Source of the DNA: Lewinellaceae bacterium
Lineage (GTDB): Bacteria; Bacteroidota; Bacteroidia; Chitinophagales; Saprospiraceae
Assembly (NCBI GenBank): GCA_020636135.1
Contig: JACJYK010000002.1
Coordinates: 515,501 to 579,500 of the forward strand
Direction: 5' to 3'
DNA: 64,000 bases
Part shown: piece by piece, positions 61,307 through 64,000 of the stretch
Layout: each line of letters opens with the position of its first letter
How positions within the stretch are numbered: position 1 is the stretch's first letter
The notes under the pieces: model-generated
Told to the model about the DNA's origin: nothing
The model's input: only the letters and a program-made list of their open reading frames with translations
Databases searched by the model: none
Position numbers and translations under genes: made by a program

Positions 61307-64000
61307 ATGAGTCTGGCTTCCGTTTCCATTACCAGGCCCGTCCTGGCCACCGTAATTTCAATCACCATTATCTTATTTGGTGTCATCGGCTATACATACC
61401 TGGGGTTGCGCGATTATCCGGTGGTAGACCCTCCGGTCATTTCCGTCTCAACAAGTTATGTTGGTGCCAATGCGGAAATTATTGAATCACAGATCACGGA
61501 AGTGGTTGAGGAGGCAGTTAACGGTATTGCAGGTATACGCTCACTCTCTTCCACCAGCGCCGATGGCCGGAGCACCATTACCGTTGAGTTTGAGATCGGC
61601 ACCAACCTCGAAGCAGCCGCAAATGACGTACGCGATAAGGTGTCCGGCGTTCAGCGCCAGCTGCCTCAGGATGCTGACCCTCCTTCCGTAACAAAAAATG
61701 ATGCCAATGCCTCGACCATCCTGGCCCTGACGATTCAAAGCGACCGTCGGGACCTGATGACCCTGTCAGAAATGGCCAACAATATTTTCAAGGAGAGACT
61801 GCAGACCATCCCCGGCGTTTCCAACATCCGTATCTGGGGTGAGAAAAAATATGCGATCCGCATCCAGATGGATCCGGCCAAATTATCCGCTTACGGGCTT
61901 ACGCCACTGGATGTGCGGGTAGCCCTGCAGGAACAAAACCTGGAGTTACCTTCCGGCAAGATCGAAGGAGACCGGACTGAATTGACGATCCGCACCTTCG
62001 GAAGGTTGAATACCCCGGAGGAGTTTGCCGATATGGTCATCCGTGAACAGAACGGGGTTATTGTACAATTGAAAGACATTGCCGCCGTGGAAATGCAGCC
62101 ACGCAATCTGAATACGATCCTGCGTGGTTCCGGTGTCATTCCAATGGTAGGCTGTGCCATTACGCCCCTTCCCGGTGCCAATTACATTGAAATTGCAGAT
62201 GAGGCTTATAAGCGGGTTGATCAGCTGAAGAAAGATCTTCCGCCGGATATTCTGGTAGGTTATGCGTTTGACCAAACCTTGTCCATCCGGAAAGCCGTCA
62301 ATGAAGTTCAGGATACCATTTTGATTGCTTTCATCCTCGTGGTGATCATTATTTTTATGTTTTTGCGGGACTGGCGGACTACGTTGATCCCGATCCTGGC
62401 TATTCCGATTTCACTGATCGGTACCTTCTTTGTCATGTACATTTTCGGTTTTTCGATCAATATCCTGACGTTGCTTGGAATTGTGCTGGCCACCGGTCTG
62501 GTGGTTGACGATGCCATTGTGATGATGGAAAACATCTATCGAAGGATTGAGGACGGCGAGGAACCCCTACATGCCGGTATAGAAGGATCGAAGGAAATTT
62601 ATTTTGCCATCATTGCGACGAGTATTACGCTGGTTGCGGTGTTCCTGCCCATCATCTTCCTGCAGGGTTTGACCGGTCGCTTGTTCCGGGAGTTCGGTAT
62701 TGTGGTTGCCGGAGCCATCGTCATCTCGACCGTCGTTTCACTGACCCTGACACCCATGCTAAGTTCGCGGATTCTCCGGAAGAAAAAGCGGGAGTCCCTG
62801 TTGTTCCGTATGACCGAAGGATTTTTCCGGGGAATGACCAATGGTTACAATACAGGTGTAAAACATTTCGTCAAAGCACGGTGGCTGGTGGTTCCGATCC
62901 TGGCTATTTCCGGATACGGTATCTTTTACCTGGGTACCCATTTGCGGTCGGAGCTGGCACCTATGGAAGACAAAAGCGGATTTCGTATTATGTCCACCGC
63001 TCCGGAAGGAACGTCCTACGAGATGATGGACAAATATCAGCTTGAACTGCTTTCCATCGTGGACACCATACCGGAGAAACGCGCCTACATCGCAGTGACA
63101 TCGCCCGGATTCGGATCCACAGCTTCGGCTAACTCGGCCTTCATTTTCTTCTCACTGGTAGACCCGAGCAAGCGGACCAGGACCCAGGACCAGATCGCTA
63201 AAATGCTGTACGGGAAGTTCAATAACCTGCCCTTTGCGCGGACCTTTGTATCCCAGGAGCAAACCATATCGGTGGGCCGTACCCTGCGGGGCATGCCGGT
63301 CCAGTACGTCATCCAGAGTCCGAATTTTGCCAAGCTGAAGGAGGCCATTCCAAAATTTATGGATGAAGTCAACAAGCGTCCTGAATTTTCCGTCACCGAC
63401 CTTGATCTGAAATTCAATAAACCCGAATTGCATATCCAGATCGATCGCGATCGTGCCCGGAGTTTGGGCGTAACGGTAAGAGACATCGCCGAGACGCTGC
63501 AACTGTATTACAGCCAGCAACGCTTCGGCTATTTCATTCGCGACGGTAAACAATATGAAGTGATCGGCGAAGCTCCCCGAAGTGACCGTAATGACCCGGG
63601 CGACTTGTCCGACATCTATGTACGGAATAATAAAGGAGAACTGATCCAGATGAGTAATCTGGTCAATCAGACCGAACAATCCAACCCTCCGACACTATAC
63701 CGCTATAACCGGTACATTTCCGCCACCGTATCAGCCGACCTCGCAGAAGGATACACGATTGGTGACGGAATTGCCGCCATGGACGCGGTGAAGGCCCAGG
63801 TTCTGGACGAATCCTTCAGCTCTGCATTGTCGGGTTCATCCAAAGACTTCGTGGAAAGTTCCGGAGGTTTGTATTTTGCTTTCATGCTGGCATTGGCATT
63901 GATCTATCTGGCCCTTTCTGCCCAGTTTGAAAGCTTCCTGGATCCATTGATCATCATGTTCACGGTGCCCCTGGCTCTTTTCGGAGCATTGCTGGCCCTG
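61307..64000 (+). CDS. RND efflux permease (AcrB/HAE1-like), 3' end outside the window
   Basis: The ATG at 61307 opens a frame of 898 codons that is still open at the window end. It starts MSLASVSITRPVLATVISI with TM1, then the porter domains, and around residues 340-420 the RND core with IIFMFLRDWRTTLIPILAIP, LLGIVLATGLVVDDAIVMMENI (proton-relay Asp-Asp) and VFLPIIFLQGLTGRLFRE. The end of the visible part is in the TM region after the second porter loop. The full length of the family is about 1040 residues, so about 140 residues are missing. It is cotranscribed with the adaptor gene. Confidence 0.95.
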   Translation, partial: MSLASVSITRPVLATVISITIILFGVIGYTYLGLRDYPVVDPPVISVSTSYVGANAEIIESQITEVVEEAVNGIAGIRSLSSTSADGRSTITVEFEIGTNLEAAANDVRDKVSGVQRQLPQDADPPSVTKNDANASTILALTIQSDRRDLMTLSEMANNIFKERLQTIPGVSNIRIWGEKKYAIRIQMDPAKLSAYGLTPLDVRVALQEQNLELPSGKIEGDRTELTIRTFGRLNTPEEFADMVIREQNGVIVQLKDIAAVEMQPRNLNTILRGSGVIPMVGCAITPLPGANYIEIADEAYKRVDQLKKDLPPDILVGYAFDQTLSIRKAVNEVQDTILIAFILVVIIIFMFLRDWRTTLIPILAIPISLIGTFFVMYIFGFSINILTLLGIVLATGLVVDDAIVMMENIYRRIEDGEEPLHAGIEGSKEIYFAIIATSITLVAVFLPIIFLQGLTGRLFREFGIVVAGAIVISTVVSLTLTPMLSSRILRKKKRESLLFRMTEGFFRGMTNGYNTGVKHFVKARWLVVPILAISGYGIFYLGTHLRSELAPMEDKSGFRIMSTAPEGTSYEMMDKYQLELLSIVDTIPEKRAYIAVTSPGFGSTASANSAFIFFSLVDPSKRTRTQDQIAKMLYGKFNNLPFARTFVSQEQTISVGRTLRGMPVQYVIQSPNFAKLKEAIPKFMDEVNKRPEFSVTDLDLKFNKPELHIQIDRDRARSLGVTVRDIAETLQLYYSQQRFGYFIRDGKQYEVIGEAPRSDRNDPGDLSDIYVRNNKGELIQMSNLVNQTEQSNPPTLYRYNRYISATVSADLAEGYTIGDGIAAMDAVKAQVLDESFSSALSGSSKDFVESSGGLYFAFMLALALIYLALSAQFESFLDPLIIMFTVPLALFGALLAL

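Overview
The window looks like chromosome of a Bacteroidota species, most probably of the Saprospirales (Lewinella/Haliscomenobacter-like). This rests on gene content: a SusC/SusD pair, T9SS type A and type B (CHU_C) sorting domains, DUF5686, DUF4199 and DUF4265 proteins, CRTAC1-type FG-GAP/ASPIC-UnbV proteins, a MaeB malic enzyme with a PTA domain, and TAnnTTTG-like promoter elements. No rRNA operon, CRISPR array, phage or plasmid genes were seen. The genus is an inference.

Layout. 0-4.1 kb: a DUF6544-like membrane protein, a secreted PQQ-like propeller, an alpha/beta hydrolase and a decayed phosphotransferase. 4.5-14.8 kb: two minus-strand modules, SDR / aldehyde dehydrogenase / class I glutamine amidotransferase and ethanolamine-type permease / glutamine-synthetase-like ligase. 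Together they could form a gamma-glutamylation route for ethanolamine. They are split by a TonB receptor with a His/Cys-rich exported protein and by an IS3-family element. 14.9-17.5 kb: an outer-membrane protein, a YfcC-type carrier and an unlisted 49-aa glycine-repeat microprotein. 17.6-19.3 kb: a tRNA(CAT) gene followed by about a dozen tandem copies of its own 3' end plus terminator, with a GIY-YIG nuclease gene embedded in the array. 19.4-27 kb: TPR protein, zinc-ribbon coiled-coil protein, Nif3-like protein, RfaE2, a flippase-like membrane protein, PanD, DUF4265, PanC and a GH113-like protein. 27.4-27.9 kb: two tandem tRNA-like structured elements with compensatory stem changes. 28-36.4 kb: Era, a methyltransferase, a GNAT, MaeB, and an amidinohydrolase / APC permease / PLP-decarboxylase operon. 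36.7-39 kb: a second GIY-YIG gene followed by a higher-order tandem repeat (units of 188 and about 283 bp inside a 753-bp repeat). 39-46 kb: membrane proteins, acetyltransferase, secreted EEP-fold phosphatase/nuclease, DUF5686 protein and a membrane-bound LuxR regulator. 46-57.7 kb: one minus-strand operon, SusC-SusD-(terminator)-CRTAC1 lipoprotein-vanadium-haloperoxidase-like protein-CRTAC1 protein. 58-64 kb: a T9SS type B protein and an RND efflux adaptor plus a permease that runs off the window.

The most unusual material is the non-coding and repeat material: the tRNA-3'-end array with its GIY-YIG cassette, the paired tRNA-like elements, and the second GIY-YIG gene beside a higher-order repeat. 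The best metabolic hypothesis is the split, microcompartment-independent ethanolamine pathway. All functions are read from sequence and memory of protein families; no database search was possible.
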